DNA from: Nocardia gamkensis NBRC 108242
GTDB lineage: Bacteria; Actinomycetota; Actinomycetes; Mycobacteriales; Mycobacteriaceae
DNA length: 59,686 nucleotides
Direction: 5' to 3'
Assembly: GCF_001612985.1 (NCBI RefSeq)
Contig: NZ_BDBM01000046.1
Coordinates: 1 to 59,686 of the forward strand
Shown here: positions 9,101 to 19,600 of the stretch, piece after piece
Position numbering within the stretch: position 1 is the stretch's first letter
Layout: the number at the start of each line of letters is the position of its first letter
The notes under the pieces: generated by a model
The model's input: the letters and a program-made list of their open reading frames with translations, nothing else
Told to the model about the DNA's origin: nothing
The model's database searches: none
Position numbers and translations under genes: made by a program

Positions 9101-9588
9101 AAGCCGTCCAGGATTTCCCTGACGTTGCAGGAGTACCCGCAAACATAATCCAAGAGCACCCGGTCGGCGTTCGACGGATCATTGAGCACACTCTGGAACG
9201 AGAACCGGCTCAGATTGTAAAAGGGCCAACCCGAGGCTGCCTTAAGGCGCTGCTCCTGCTCCTGTTCGCTGTCGGTGCGCTCGGCTTCGTCGAGCACCGC
9301 TTGCCGGCTCGGTGCCAGCAGGGAGTCGAGTCGGCGCAACACCGTGAACGGCAGGATCACCCGTCCGTACTCGGAAGGCTTGAAGTCGCCGCGCAGCAGG
9401 TCAGCCACCGACCAGACGAAGCTGGACAGGTGTCCGATGTTGCCACTCAAATTGCCCCCACGCAGGCCAGCGCCTTCCATAGGACTGATCATCCCAGGGC
9501 TACGGCCGGGGTCAGGGCCCAGTTCCATCATCGACATCGAAAATCGTCTCCGAACATCCTCGACCATGGTTGACGCATCGAAGACCAT
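6196..9588 (-). CDS. HsdM-like N6-adenine methyltransferase fused to a recognition-like region and a HEPN-like C-terminus
   Basis: The protein has 1130 residues. Residues 50-100 match the HsdM N-terminal helical domain (SSFVWSVADLLRGDFKPSEY). The SAM-binding motif DPACGAAG is at 254-261 and the catalytic motif NPPF at 330-333, so it should methylate adenine in DNA. Residues about 735-805 (SGGMLVGRPGNWRLLPNGFG) look like a target-recognition segment. Residues about 880-1030 are helical and contain FRNTSHHAHG, where R986 and H991 form the Rx4H motif of HEPN ribonucleases. A CDKC pair at 1093-1096 may bind metal. The start at 9588 has GAGG five bases upstream. No hsdR or hsdS gene is adjacent. 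Modification is likely; the HEPN role is inferred. Confidence 0.75.
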   Translation of the reverse strand: MVFDASTMVEDVRRRFSMSMMELGPDPGRSPGMISPMEGAGLRGGNLSGNIGHLSSFVWSVADLLRGDFKPSEYGRVILPFTVLRRLDSLLAPSRQAVLDEAERTDSEQEQEQRLKAASGWPFYNLSRFSFQSVLNDPSNADRVLLDYVCGYSCNVREILDGFEFERTVIRLHEAELLYPVVRQFASIDLGQMITGDHMENLFEELVRRFAESNNETSGEHYTPRDLAHLMTSFLISADSDLLTSPHAVRTILDPACGAAGLLTEAASFITSMNPRADVMVYGQEINRESWAISCANMMISGRPASTIAFGNVLAEDGHQGIAFDYLLANPPFGVGWKTIESTVRWEHEQHSFAGRFGAGLPRINDGSLLFLQHMLAKMKPVGPSGEGGSRIAVIFNASPMYAGAAGSGESEIRRWILENDWLEALVALPDRLFHNTGISTYLWVLSNRKPAQRRRQVLLLNAQDQYQPMRRSIGSKRNYITPDQIAEITGLYLDTLSADPAQRPDDRVRIVSTHELMYQHVTIDQPLRLRYELSEEALTRLAESRAIKKTRDPAGLVAALRPLVGSTWTKCQEAITALRRAVTSAGVSWPRGKVFEVAVRKAIGVRDGEGEPQRTGDAYEPDPELRESVSLPLHVDPSDHLRREVHQSAPDAWIDDSRTRVGCEIPPSLFYRPELDGEFELLRNLVRLETTRVHPPRRGEEQNEGVDQPKHLRAQDLHDADSAADLPDAPEDGAPLTLCSGGMLVGRPGNWRLLPNGFGEAATSLFVLQPLRGCGQALCEWLNSRKDNGQYPSARDLLDTHVPVDLVTDREVEGLLRTVQEGRRALRNTTSGILPNVFSSGERDVQGVRNEIRFAAHEARLIGELVRPLDDLISRAEWSFPYHAAALSRRYRISTHPAEQKDGLLKLGEGLARVLGVLALTELAASSGFSRNLRKQFRTGATFGTWLWFLDRLETEEIMPRIQQLTTLSDRGNARALLGRIKDFRNTSHHAHGVRASHQLAEDVERLEPHIVGAISAVRWLSGTHWDWVERCEYLDEGQYRIVGFRLRGSHPNWEPFDRSSTRPLRPDRIYVDSAPYGAPVDLWPFAVVSLCDKCHTRELFLLNQVRDDQLTLRSLEEHSLEITYGQPE

Positions 9589-9749
9589 TGCACCTCAGTA
9601 CTTTTCGGTTACACAAATACTGCTGATCGAGTCCACCGACGAATATGGCAGACCGAACCACAACAACAACACCGACGACCCTGCTACGAACCGTCACCGC
9701 CGACGCGAGGCCGACATCGCCGAGGTGACATACGAGTGGAAACTGTCGC

Positions 9750-9787
9750 GTGGCTGATTCGAGAATTCGGCTGAAGTCGACACGCCG
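9750..9787 (+). repeat. Right copy of the diverged direct repeat flanking the island
   Basis: It matches 41-78 in the same direction, with 14 identical bases at the start and 10 at the end at identical spacing. Weaker similarity seems to continue downstream to about 9870, including a shared GTGGTGT tract. It may mark an old attachment or duplication boundary. Confidence 0.5.
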
Positions 9788-10092
9788 GTTCGCGGCCGGC
9801 CCGTGGGGGAGCGCCTCGAACGAGCGATGACCGCGTGGTGTCCGGCGATGTGCTCGCGTCGGCCCGCGGTGCCGGTGTGGGTGCTGTTCCGCGTGCACGA
9901 GGAGGTTCTCGTGCACGGTTGCCGCGCGGTCGCGCTGAGCCCGGGTGGTAGAGGAGCGTGAGGTGATCACCCGGGCGCACGAGGACGTCATCCGTGGTGC
10001 TGATATGTGCCTCGAGCAGCGGTTTCGGCGGGTATTCGACATCGCGGAGTGCTGCGGGCGAGCGGGAGGGTGGATGAGCGAGCGCTCTTGCG

Positions 10093-10122
10093 CGGATCCC
10101 CGTCACGCGTGACGGGGATCCG
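10093..10122 (-). terminator. Perfect palindrome downstream of tRNA-Leu
   Basis: The arms meet with almost no loop (GGATCCCCGTCACG and its complement). It lies 12 bases beyond the tRNA 3' end on the minus strand and has no T-run, as in many actinobacterial I-type terminators. Confidence 0.6.
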
Positions 10123-10133
10123 TGTGCAAGTAA

Positions 10134-10215
10134 TGCGCGAGAGGGGACTTGAACCCCTACGTCCGTGGACACCAGAACCTAAATCTGGCGCGTCTGCCAA
10201 TTTCGCCACTCGCGC
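10134..10215 (-). tRNA. tRNA-Leu(UAG)
   Basis: On the minus strand the acceptor arm GCGCGAG pairs with CTCGCGC. The anticodon stem-loop reads CCAGATTTAGGTTCTGG, giving the anticodon TAG. A class II variable arm is present, and the T-arm contains GGTTCAAGTCC. The discriminator base is A. The CCA end is not encoded. Confidence 0.95.
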
Positions 10216-10330
10216 TTGATGGTACGACCGTCCAAACTCTACCGGGCGATTCGCCCATTACGAAGCATTGGGAGGGTGTGGCGTACTCGTCAGTAACCTT
10301 ACCTGGGATTATAACGATTTGGACAAGGCC

Positions 10331-10351
10331 AACATGAGGGGCGCTCATGTT
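10331..10351. promoter_or_regulatory. Dyad operator 1 upstream of fas
   Basis: The sequence is AACATGA-N7-TCATGTT, with perfect arms. An identical architecture recurs at 10389. It is a candidate site for a FasR-type regulator, since M. tuberculosis FasR is known to bind inverted repeats before fas. Confidence 0.6.
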
Positions 10352-10388
10352 TCGTACGCGTTGGTAACCCGATGGACCAGCGGGTTCA

Positions 10389-10409
10389 AACATGAGGCGG
10401 AGTCATGTT
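10389..10409. promoter_or_regulatory. Dyad operator 2 upstream of fas
   Basis: This is a second AACATGA-N7-TCATGTT element, 58 bases after the first and with the same 7-base spacer length but a different spacer sequence, so selection on the arms is likely. Confidence 0.6.
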
Positions 10410-10470
10410 CACCACTATTCTGGTACGTAAGTGCACGAATACTCCTAAGTAGCGACCACACGCGAGGCCA

Positions 10471-10492
10471 AACGTGAGGATTTCCTCATGAT
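10471..10492. promoter_or_regulatory. Degenerate third dyad upstream of fas
   Basis: AACGTGA-N8-TCATGAT resembles the two upstream dyads but has two arm changes and one extra spacer base. It lies about 110 bases before the fas start. Confidence 0.35.
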
Positions 10493-10601
10493 TTTGTGCC
10501 ATTCTCGCCCGTATCAGGCCGATCACCCGCGATCACTTGTGAACCGGTAGGGACCGGCGTGTCGCCGAGGCATGTCGCATGGAGAAGGAAGTCGAAGCGT
10601 C

Positions 10602-13600
10602 TTGACGATCAACGAGAGCACCAAGACCGAGTCCGGACAGAGCACGAAGGCGGTAGCCGCCGCCGGGAAGGCCGCGTCGGGCGGGGCGCGGTCGCCGCTG
10701 TTGGATCGTCTGCTCGACGGCGTGCCGTACGCGCTCGCCTTCGGTGGGCAGGGTGCGCAGTGGTTGAGCGAGCTGGAGGAGATCGGGCGCGACAGCGCGC
10801 TGGAGCCGGAGCTGACCGCGCTGGTCAACGAGGCGGCCGCGCTGCTCGAGCCGGTGGCCGCGCAGTTGCTGGTGGTGCGTCCGGTCGGCTTCGACCCGAT
10901 CGGCTGGATGCTCGAGAACGAGCTGGCCGACACCGACGAGGGGGAGACCTCCGCGGCTCCGTCCGAGCATGTGCTGCGTTCGGCCGCCGTGTCGATGCCC
11001 GGCGTGATGCTGACCCAGGTGGCGGCCGTGCGCGCGCTGCGATTGCAAGGTCTCGATCCGGCGGCGCACGCGCCGGTCGCGATCGTCGGGCACTCGCAGG
11101 GCCTGCTCGCCGCCGCGGCGGTCGAAGCCGGTGGTGCCCGTGACGCGGAGCTGCTCGCGGTGGCCCAGATGATCGGCGCCGCGGCGGGGTTGGTGGCGCG
11201 GCGGCGCGGGCTGATGCCGGTGGGCGAACGCTCGCCGATGGTCGCGGTGTCGAATGTCGATCCCGAGCAGTTGCGCGCAGTGGTGGCCGAGGTGTGCGAG
11301 GGAGCCGATCCCGCCGCCACCGTGGTGGTCTCGATCCGCAACGGCCGTCGGCGCGCGGTGCTCTCCGGTCCGCCCGCGCAGCTGGAGCGGGTGCGCCAGC
11401 GGTGCGCGCAGATGCACGACGAGCAGGCACGTGAGCGCGACGCCAAGGTGCGCGGCGGCTCGGTGTTCGCTCCGGTCTTCGAGGACGTGGCCGTCGACGT
11501 GGCGTTCCACCACCCGGCGCTGTCCGACACCGTCGAACTGGTGAGCAGCTGGGCCACCCAGTGCGGCCTCGATGCCGAACTGGCGGGCCGGTTGGCGCGG
11601 CAGATCCTGGTCGATCCGATCGACTGGGTGGAGGTCGTCGAGGGCGTGATCTCCGCGGGCGCGCAATGGATTCTGGACCTGGGCCCGGGTGATCTGCTGT
11701 CCCGCGTCACATCGGGCACGTTGAAGGGCACCGGCCTCGGCATGATCGCGGCCGCCACCCGCGCCGGACAGCGCAGCCTGCTCACCCCGGGGGCGGCGCC
11801 GGAGCCCGCCACCCCGTGGTCGGCGTTCGCGCCGCGCCCGGTGCGACTGCCCAACGGGCGCATCGTGGTCGAGACCGCCTTCACCAAGCTGACCGGACGC
11901 TCGCCGATCCTGCTGGCGGGCATGACCCCGACCACGGTCGACGCGAAGATCGTCGCGGCCGCGGCGAACGCGGGCCACTGGGCGGAGCTGGCCGGCGGTG
12001 GGCAGGTGACCGAGCAGATCTTCGCCGACCGGGTGACCGAGCTGAAGAAGCTGCTGCACCCGGGTCGCTCGGTGCAGTTCAATTCCTTGTTCCTCGATCC
12101 CTACCTGTGGAAGCTCCAGCTGGGCGGCAAGCGGCTGGTGCAGCGGGCCCGCTCGGCAGGCGCACCGTTCGACGGCGTCATCGTGACCGCGGGCATCCCG
12201 GAGCTGGAGGAAGCCGTCGCGCTGATCCAGGAGCTCACCGAGGTCGGTATCTCCCACGTCGCGTTCAAGCCGGGCACCGTCGCCCAGATCCGGGCCGTGC
12301 TGCGGATCGCCGACGAGGTGCCGGACTACCCGGTGATCATGCACATCGAGGGTGGTAAGGCCGGTGGCCACCACTCTTGGGAAGACCTGGACGACCTGCT
12401 GCTGGACACCTACGCCGAGCTGCGCAACCGCGCGAACGTGGTGGTGTGCGTCGGCGGTGGCATCGGAACCCCCGAGCGCGCGACGGAGTACCTCACCGGC
12501 CAGTGGGCGGTCCGGCACGGCTATCCCGTGATGCCGCTGGACGGCGTGCTGGTCGGCACGGCGGCGATGGCCACGCTGGAGGCCACCACCGCGCCGGAGG
12601 TCAAGCAACTGCTGGTGGACACCCCCGGCACCCCCGACTGGGTCGGCGCGGGCACCGCGTCCGGCGGAATGGCCTCGGGCCGTAGCCAATTGGGCGCCGA
12701 CATCCACGAGATCGACAACGCCGCCTCACGCACCGGCCGCCTGCTGGACGAGGTCGCGGGCGACGCCGACGCGGTCGCCGCGCGCCGCGCGGAGATCATC
12801 GCGGCGCTGAACGCCACCGCCAAGCCGTACTTCGGCGATCTGACCACCATGACCTACCAGGACTGGCTGGAGCGCTACGTCGAGCTCGCGGTCGGGCTGG
12901 ACCGCCGCAAGGACTTCGACTGCGGCAGCGACCTGGGCGACGCGATCGCGGAGGCCACCAGTTCGGTGTGGCTGGACATCACCTGGCGCGAACGGTTCGC
13001 GGAGATGATGCGCCGCACCGAGGCCCGGCTGCATCCGGCCGACCGCGGCGAGATCGCGACGCTGTTCGCCGCCGACGAGGATTTCGAAGACCCGGTCGCG
13101 GCGCTGTGCGCCCTGAAGGACGCCTACCCCGCGACGGCGCAGACCCTGCTGCACCCGGCCGACATCCCGTTCTTCATCGCGTTGTGCAAGACGCCGGGCA
13201 AGCCGGTGAACTTCGTGCCGGTCGTCGACGCCGACGTGCGCCGCTGGTGGCGCTCGGATTCGCTGTGGCAGGCGCACGATCCGCGCTACTCGGCCGATCA
13301 GGTGTGCGTCATTCCCGGCACCGTCGCGGTCGCCGGCATCACCCGGGTCGACGAGCCGGTCGGCGAGCTGCTCGACCGCTTCGAACAGGACACCGCGTAC
13401 TCGCTGGTGCGTGCGGGCGTGACGCCCGCCGCGGTGGACGCGCGCCGCACGGCGGGCGTCACCAGCGGCCCGATCGACGCCGTGCTGGCCGCCCCGGACG
13501 TCCAGTGGGCCGGGCGCACCACGATCAGCCCGGTACACCGGCTCGGTGACCTGTCCGAATGGGTCGTCGACGGGAAGGGCGCGGTGCATCCGCCCAGCGG

Positions 13601-16600
13601 CGCGACACTCGCCGAGACCACCGGCCCCGAGCCGGAGAACAGCTATCTGGAGCTGACCGTCCCGCTGCTGGCGGGCAACGCGGTGCGCATCCGGATCACC
13701 GTGCCGACCTCGGTCTACAACGGCGGCGCCCCGGTGGTCACCGAGGCCGACGCCCACGAGGCCATGGCCGCGCTGCTCGCGGTCGCCGCGGGCCAGGATC
13801 TTCCGGAGGTCAAGGGCAAGGTCGCGCACGTGAACCTGGCCTGGATACCGGATCTGATCGCCGACCACGCCGGCGTCACCGGTTCCGGCCTGCCCGCCAC
13901 GCTGAGCACGCTCGGCCGTACCGTGCCGGACGTGCTGGTCGGCGCCTGCTGGCCCGCCGTGTTCGCGGTGCTGGGTGCGACCCGAACCGCGAAGGGCGAG
14001 AGCGTCATCGAGGGCATGCTGGACCTGGTCCACTTGGACCACCAGGTGCACCTCGCCGGTGAGCTGCCCGCCGAGACCAGTGTGCTGGCGGTGCGCGCGG
14101 AGGCCGGGGAGACCCTGGACACCGACCTCGGCCGCGTCGTCGAAGTGAATGTGCGGATCACCGCCATGCTGGACAAGCCCGAGACCGGGATGTCGATGCC
14201 GGTGCTGGCCACGCTCACCGAGCGTTTCGCGATCCGCGGGCGCAACGGCGCGGGCGAACTGACCGATCCGCCGCGCGCGGCGGGCACGGTGTCCGACGCG
14301 GCCACCGACACCCCGCGCAGGCGTCGTCGCGACGTCACGATCGTGGCGCCGCGCACCATGCACGCCTTCGCCGCCGTCTCCGGTGACCACAACCCGATCC
14401 ACACCAGCGATTCCGCCGCGAAGCTCGCCGGGCTCGGTAGCCCGATCGTGCACGGCATGTGGTTGTCGGCCGCCGCGCAGCACGTCGTGTCTGCGGTCGA
14501 TCCGGCCGCTTCGACTCCGGCGCGGAGGCTGACCGCGTGGACCACCCGGTTCCTGGGCATGGTCCGCCCCGGCGCGCAGATCGATGTGCGCGTCGAGCGC
14601 GTCGCGGTCGACGCGGGCAGTGAGATCGTCGAGGTCTCCTGCCGGACCGAAGGCGAACTGGTGATGACCGCGACCGGTCGCACCGCGGCGCCGAAGACCG
14701 TATACGCCTTCCCCGGTCAGGGCATCCAGCGCAAGGGGATGGGGCTCGACGCCCGCTCCCGGTCGAAGGCGGCCAAGGAGATCTGGGAGCGCGCGGACAA
14801 GCACACCCGTGCCGCGCTCGGCTTCTCCATCCTGGCCGTGGTGCGCGACAACCCGACCTACCTCAAGGCGCGGGGCGTCGAGCACCGGCACCCGGACGGC
14901 GTGCTGCACCTGACGCAGTTCACCCAGGTCGCCATGGCGGTTCTCGGTGTCGCCCAGGTGGCGGAACTGCGCGAGGCCGGGGCGTTCGTCGAGGACGCGC
15001 TGCTGGCCGGTCACTCGGTGGGCGAATACAACGCGCTCGCCGCCGTCGCCGGGGTGCTTCCCTTGGAGGCGGTGCTCGAGGTGGTGTTCCAGCGCGGTTC
15101 CGCGATGCACGAGCTGGTGCCGCGCGACGCGCAGGGCCGCAGCGATTACCGGATGGCCGCGATCCGGCCCTCGCAGATCGGACTGCCCGACGCGGAGGTC
15201 GTCGGCTTCGTCCAGGAAGTCGGCGAGCGGGTCGGGGAGTTCCTCGAGGTGGTCAACCTGAACCTGCGCGGGTCGCAGTACGCGATCGCAGGCACGGTGG
15301 CCGGGCTGGAGGCGCTGGAGGAGGAGATCGACCGCCGCCGTGCCGAATTCGGCGGCAAGCGGGCGTTCATCCTGGTCCCCGGCATCGACGTGCCGTTCCA
15401 TTCGACGGTGCTGCGCAAGGGCGTTCCGGAATTCCGGCAGAAGCTCGAACAGTTGCTTCCGGTGGATCTGCGCCCGGAGGTCCTGGTCGGCCGCTACATC
15501 CCGAATCTGGTGCCCAGGCTGTTCTCGCTGGAGCGGGCGTTCGTCCAGGAGATCGCCGACCTGGTGCCGTCCGAGCCGCTCACCGCCGTGCTGGCCGACT
15601 TCGACAGCTGGGCGGCCCGGCCGACCGAGCTGTGCCGTGTGGTGCTGGTCGAGTTGCTGGCCTGGCAGTTCGCCAGCCCGGTGCGCTGGATCGAGACGCA
15701 GGACCTGCTGTTCACCGATCCCGCGCAGGGCGGCCTCGGCGTCGAGCGGTTCGTCGAGATCGGTCTCGGTGCCACGCCGACGGTGGCGAACCTGGCCGGC
15801 CAGACACTGAAGCTGCCCGCGTTCGGCGACGCCACGGTCGAGGTGCTCAACATCGAGCGCGAGGCCGCGATCGTCTACGCGACCGACACCGACCCCGCGC
15901 CGGTCGACGAGCCCGTCGAGGAGCAGGCGGCCACCGCGGCTCCGGCAGCGGCCGTCGCCGCCGCTCCCGTGGCCGCGCCCGCCCCGAGTTCGGGCGGTCC
16001 GCGTCCGGACGACATCGCGTTCACCGCCGCCGACGCCACCCGCGTGCTGATCGCGCTGTGGACCAAGCTGCGGCTGGACCAGATCGGCCCCGTGGACACC
16101 ATCGAGGGCCTGTGCGACGGTGTGTCCTCCCGGCGCAACCAGCTGCTGGTCGACCTCGGCTCCGAGCTCTCGCTCGGCGCGATCGACGGCGCCGCCGACG
16201 CCGACATGGGCGCGCTGTCGGCGACGGTGGAGCGGCTCGCCCGTACCTACCGTCCCTTCGGCACGGTGCTCACCGACGCCATCGGCGATCATCTGCGCAA
16301 GGTGTTCGGCCCGTCCGGCAAGCGTCCGGCCGCCATCGCGGATCGGGTCACGAAGGTCTGGGAACTCGGTGACGGCTGGGCCAGCCACGTGACCGCCGAG
16401 GTGTCGCTGGGCACCAGGGAGGGCACCAGCGTGCGCGGCGGTGATCTGGGCGGGCTGGTCTCCGGCGCGCTGGGCGACGCCGCCTCGGTCGACGCGGCCA
16501 TCGACGCCGCCGTGCAGGCCGTCGCGGCCCGCCGCGGTGTCGCGGTGTCGCTTCCCTCGGCGGGCGGCGGTGGCGGCGCGACCGTCGACGCCGCGGCGCT

Positions 16601-19600
16601 GGGTGAGTTCACCGAGCAGATCACCGGGCGCGACGGCGTGCTGGCCACGGCCGCGCGCGTGGTGCTCGAACAGCTCGGACTGTCCGAGCGGGTCTCCGCT
16701 CCGGAAGCGTCCGATGACTCCCTGGTCGACCTGGTGTCGGCCGAACTCGGCGCGGACTGGCCGCGCCTGGTCGCGCCCGCGTTCGACGCACGCAAGGCGG
16801 TGCTGCTGGACGACCGGTGGGCCACGGCGCGCGAGGATCTGGCCCGGCTGTGGCTGGCCGACGACTCCGGCAGCGCGAACGGACCGGTCACCGGGTTCAT
16901 CGGCGCGGGCGAAGCCGTTGCGGCGCAGGCGAACTGGTGGCGCCAGCGGGCGATGCACGAGGCGCGTTCGGTGCTCGCGGGCGTGTACGAGCGCATCGCC
17001 GAGGCCGCGTTGAGCACCGAAGAGCCCGGACTGTGGTCCTCGGACATCGCGGTGATCACCGGCGCCAGCAAGGGATCCATCGCCGCGGCGGTGACCGGCA
17101 GGCTGCTCAGCGGTGGCGCCACGGTGGTGGTGACCACCTCGGCGCTGAACGACGAGCGCCTCGGCTTCTACCGGAAGCTGTACCGGGACAACGCCCGCCA
17201 CGGCGCGGCCCTGTGGGTGGTGCCCGCCAACATGGCGTCCTACCAGGACGTCGACGCTTTGATCGACTGGATCGGCACCGAGCAGGTCGACAGCGCGGGC
17301 GGCGCGAAGATCAAGGTCAAGGACGCGATGACGCCCACCCTGCTGCTGCCGTTCGCGGCGCCGCGGGTGGCCGGTGACCTCGCCGACGCGGGCGCTCGCG
17401 CCGAAATGGAAATGCGCGTGCTGCTCTGGTCGGTCGAACGGCTGATCGGCGGGCTGTCCAAGCTGGGCGCCGATTTCGACGTGGACGCGAAACTGCATGT
17501 GGTGCTGCCGGGTTCGCCCAACCGCGGCATGTTCGGCGGCGACGGCGCCTACGGTGAGTCGAAGGCGGCGCTGGACGCGGTGGTCGCCAAGTGGCGGGCC
17601 GAGAAGTCGTGGTCGGCCCGGGTCACCCTGGTGCACGCGCTGATCGGCTGGGTGCGCGGCACCGGCCTGATGGGCCACAACGACCCGATGGTCGAGGCGG
17701 TCGAGAAGGCAGGCGTGCAGACCTGGTCAACCACGGAGATGGCCGACGAACTGCTCAAGTGGTGCACCTCCCGGGCGCGTCAGGTGACCGCGACCGGCCC
17801 GCAGCAGATCGACCTGACCGGCGGACTCGCCCGGGCCAAGCTGGACCTGCCCGCGCTGGCCAAGCAGGCCGCGGAGCAGGCCGAAGCGGAGACCGACGCC
17901 GACGCGGGCCGCACCATCGCCGCGCTGCCCGCGCCGCCGACCGTGACCTCCGCGCTGCCGGTGCCGGAGTGGAGCGAGGTGGCCGCGGACCTGGCCGACA
18001 TGGTGGTCATCGTCGGTGCTGGCGAACTCGGCCCGTACGGTTCGGCGCGCACTCGCTTCGAGATGGAGGTCTCCGACGAGCTGTCGGCGGCGGGCGTGCT
18101 GGAGCTGGCCTGGACCACCGGCATGGTCATCTGGGAGAACGACCCGAAGCCGGGCTGGTACGACGCCGAGTCCGGCGACTACGTGCCCGAGCACGAGCTG
18201 GCCGAGCGCTACCACGACGCCGTCGTCGCCCGCTGCGGTGTGCGCCGCTACGAGGACGACGGCGCCATGACCGACAACTCGGCGCCGCTGATGACCTCGG
18301 TCTTCCTCGACCAGGACCTGTCGTTCACGGTGGGCGGCGAGGCCGAGGCCCGCGCCTTCTACGCCGCCGATCCGGAGCACACGGTGATCACGCCGGTCGC
18401 CGACTCGGGTGACTGGACCGTGACGCGCAAGGCGGGCACCGAGATCCGGGTGCCGCGCCGGGCCAAGCTCTCGCGCACCGTCGGCGGCCAGATCCCGACC
18501 GGCTGGGACCCCACCATCTGGGGTATCTCGCCCGATATGGCCGCGTCGGTGGACCGGGTGGCGTTGTGGAACATCGTCTGCACGGTGGACGCGTTCATCG
18601 GCTCCGGGTTCAGTCCCGCCGAGCTGATGAGCTGGGTGCATCCCTCGCTGGTCGCCAACACCCAAGGCACCGGCATGGGTGGCATGTCCTCGATGCGCTC
18701 GCTGTACATCGACAACCTGCTCGGTGAGTCGCGCCCGAACGACATCCTGCAGGAGGCGCTGCCGAATGTGGCGCTGGCGCACGTGGTGCAGTCCTACGTC
18801 GGCAGCTACGGCGCGATGGTGCACCCGGTGGCGGCCTGCGCCACCGCGGCGGTGTCGGTCGAAGAGGGCGTCGACAAGATCCGGCTCGGCAAGGCCGATC
18901 TGGTCGTGGCGGGCGGTTACGACGACCTCGGCATCGAGGGCATCGTCGGCTTCGGTGACATGTCGGCCACCGCGGATTCGGCGGCCATGAGCGCCAAGGG
19001 CATCAGCGACCGGTACTTCTCCCGCGCCAACGACCGCCGCCGCGGCGGGTTCATCGAATCGCAGGGCGGCGGAACGGTCCTGCTGGCGCGCGGCAGCGTC
19101 GCGCTGGAGATGGGTCTGCCGGTGCTCGGCGTGGTGGCGTACGCGCAGTCCTTCGCGGACGGTGTGCACACCTCGATCCCGGCTCCTGGTCTGGGCGCGC
19201 TGGGCGCCGGTCGTGGCGGGGCGGAGTCCAGGCTGGCGACCGAACTCCGCAAGCTCGGCGTGACGCCGGACGAGATCGCGGTGGTGTCCAAGCACGACAC
19301 CTCGACGGCTGCCAACGACCCGAACGAGTCGGAGCTGCACGAGCGTCTCGCGACGGCCATCGGACGCTCGGACGGCGCTCCGCTGTTCGTCGTCTCGCAG
19401 AAGACCCTCACCGGGCACGCGAAGGGCGGCGCGGCCGCCTTCCAGCTCATCGGCCTGTGCCAGGTGCTGGAGCAGGGCGTCATCCCGCCGAACCGCAGCC
19501 TGGACTGCGTCGACGAGAAGATGCTTGCCTTCCCGCACCTGGTGTGGCTGCGCGAGCCGCTGCGGCTGGGCGATCGCCTTCCGCTCAAGGCCGGTCTGGT

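Larger units (their letters stand above)
1..10133. mobile_element. Accessory (defence-type) island next to tRNA-Leu
   Basis: The stretch holds nuclease-like genes, an IS3 remnant, a toxin-antitoxin pair and a lone DNA methyltransferase, and its coding density and codon use are poorer than the core that follows. It lies directly downstream of the 3' end of the tRNA-Leu gene, the usual landing side for integrative islands. No integrase is visible in the window, so its outer limit is unknown and it may start before base 1. The island status is inferred from gene content and position. Confidence 0.6.
9589..10133. other. Non-coding stretch between the island and tRNA-Leu
   Basis: No reliable gene is seen on either strand. 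It holds the right copy of the flanking repeat and a long palindrome next to the tRNA. The minus-strand ORFs here lack ribosome binding sites and typical codon use. Confidence 0.5.

Noticed and set aside
9512..10042. Minus-strand 176-residue frame next to tRNA-Leu
   Set aside because: It overlaps the methyltransferase start and the flanking repeat, and its product is Arg-rich without any domain. Treated as non-coding.
12726..17678. A 1650-residue open frame on the minus strand inside fas
   Set aside because: It is the antisense mirror of fas. The plus strand encodes recognisable domains throughout, and very high GC leaves antisense frames open by chance. Its translation is low-complexity His/Arg/Gly-rich.
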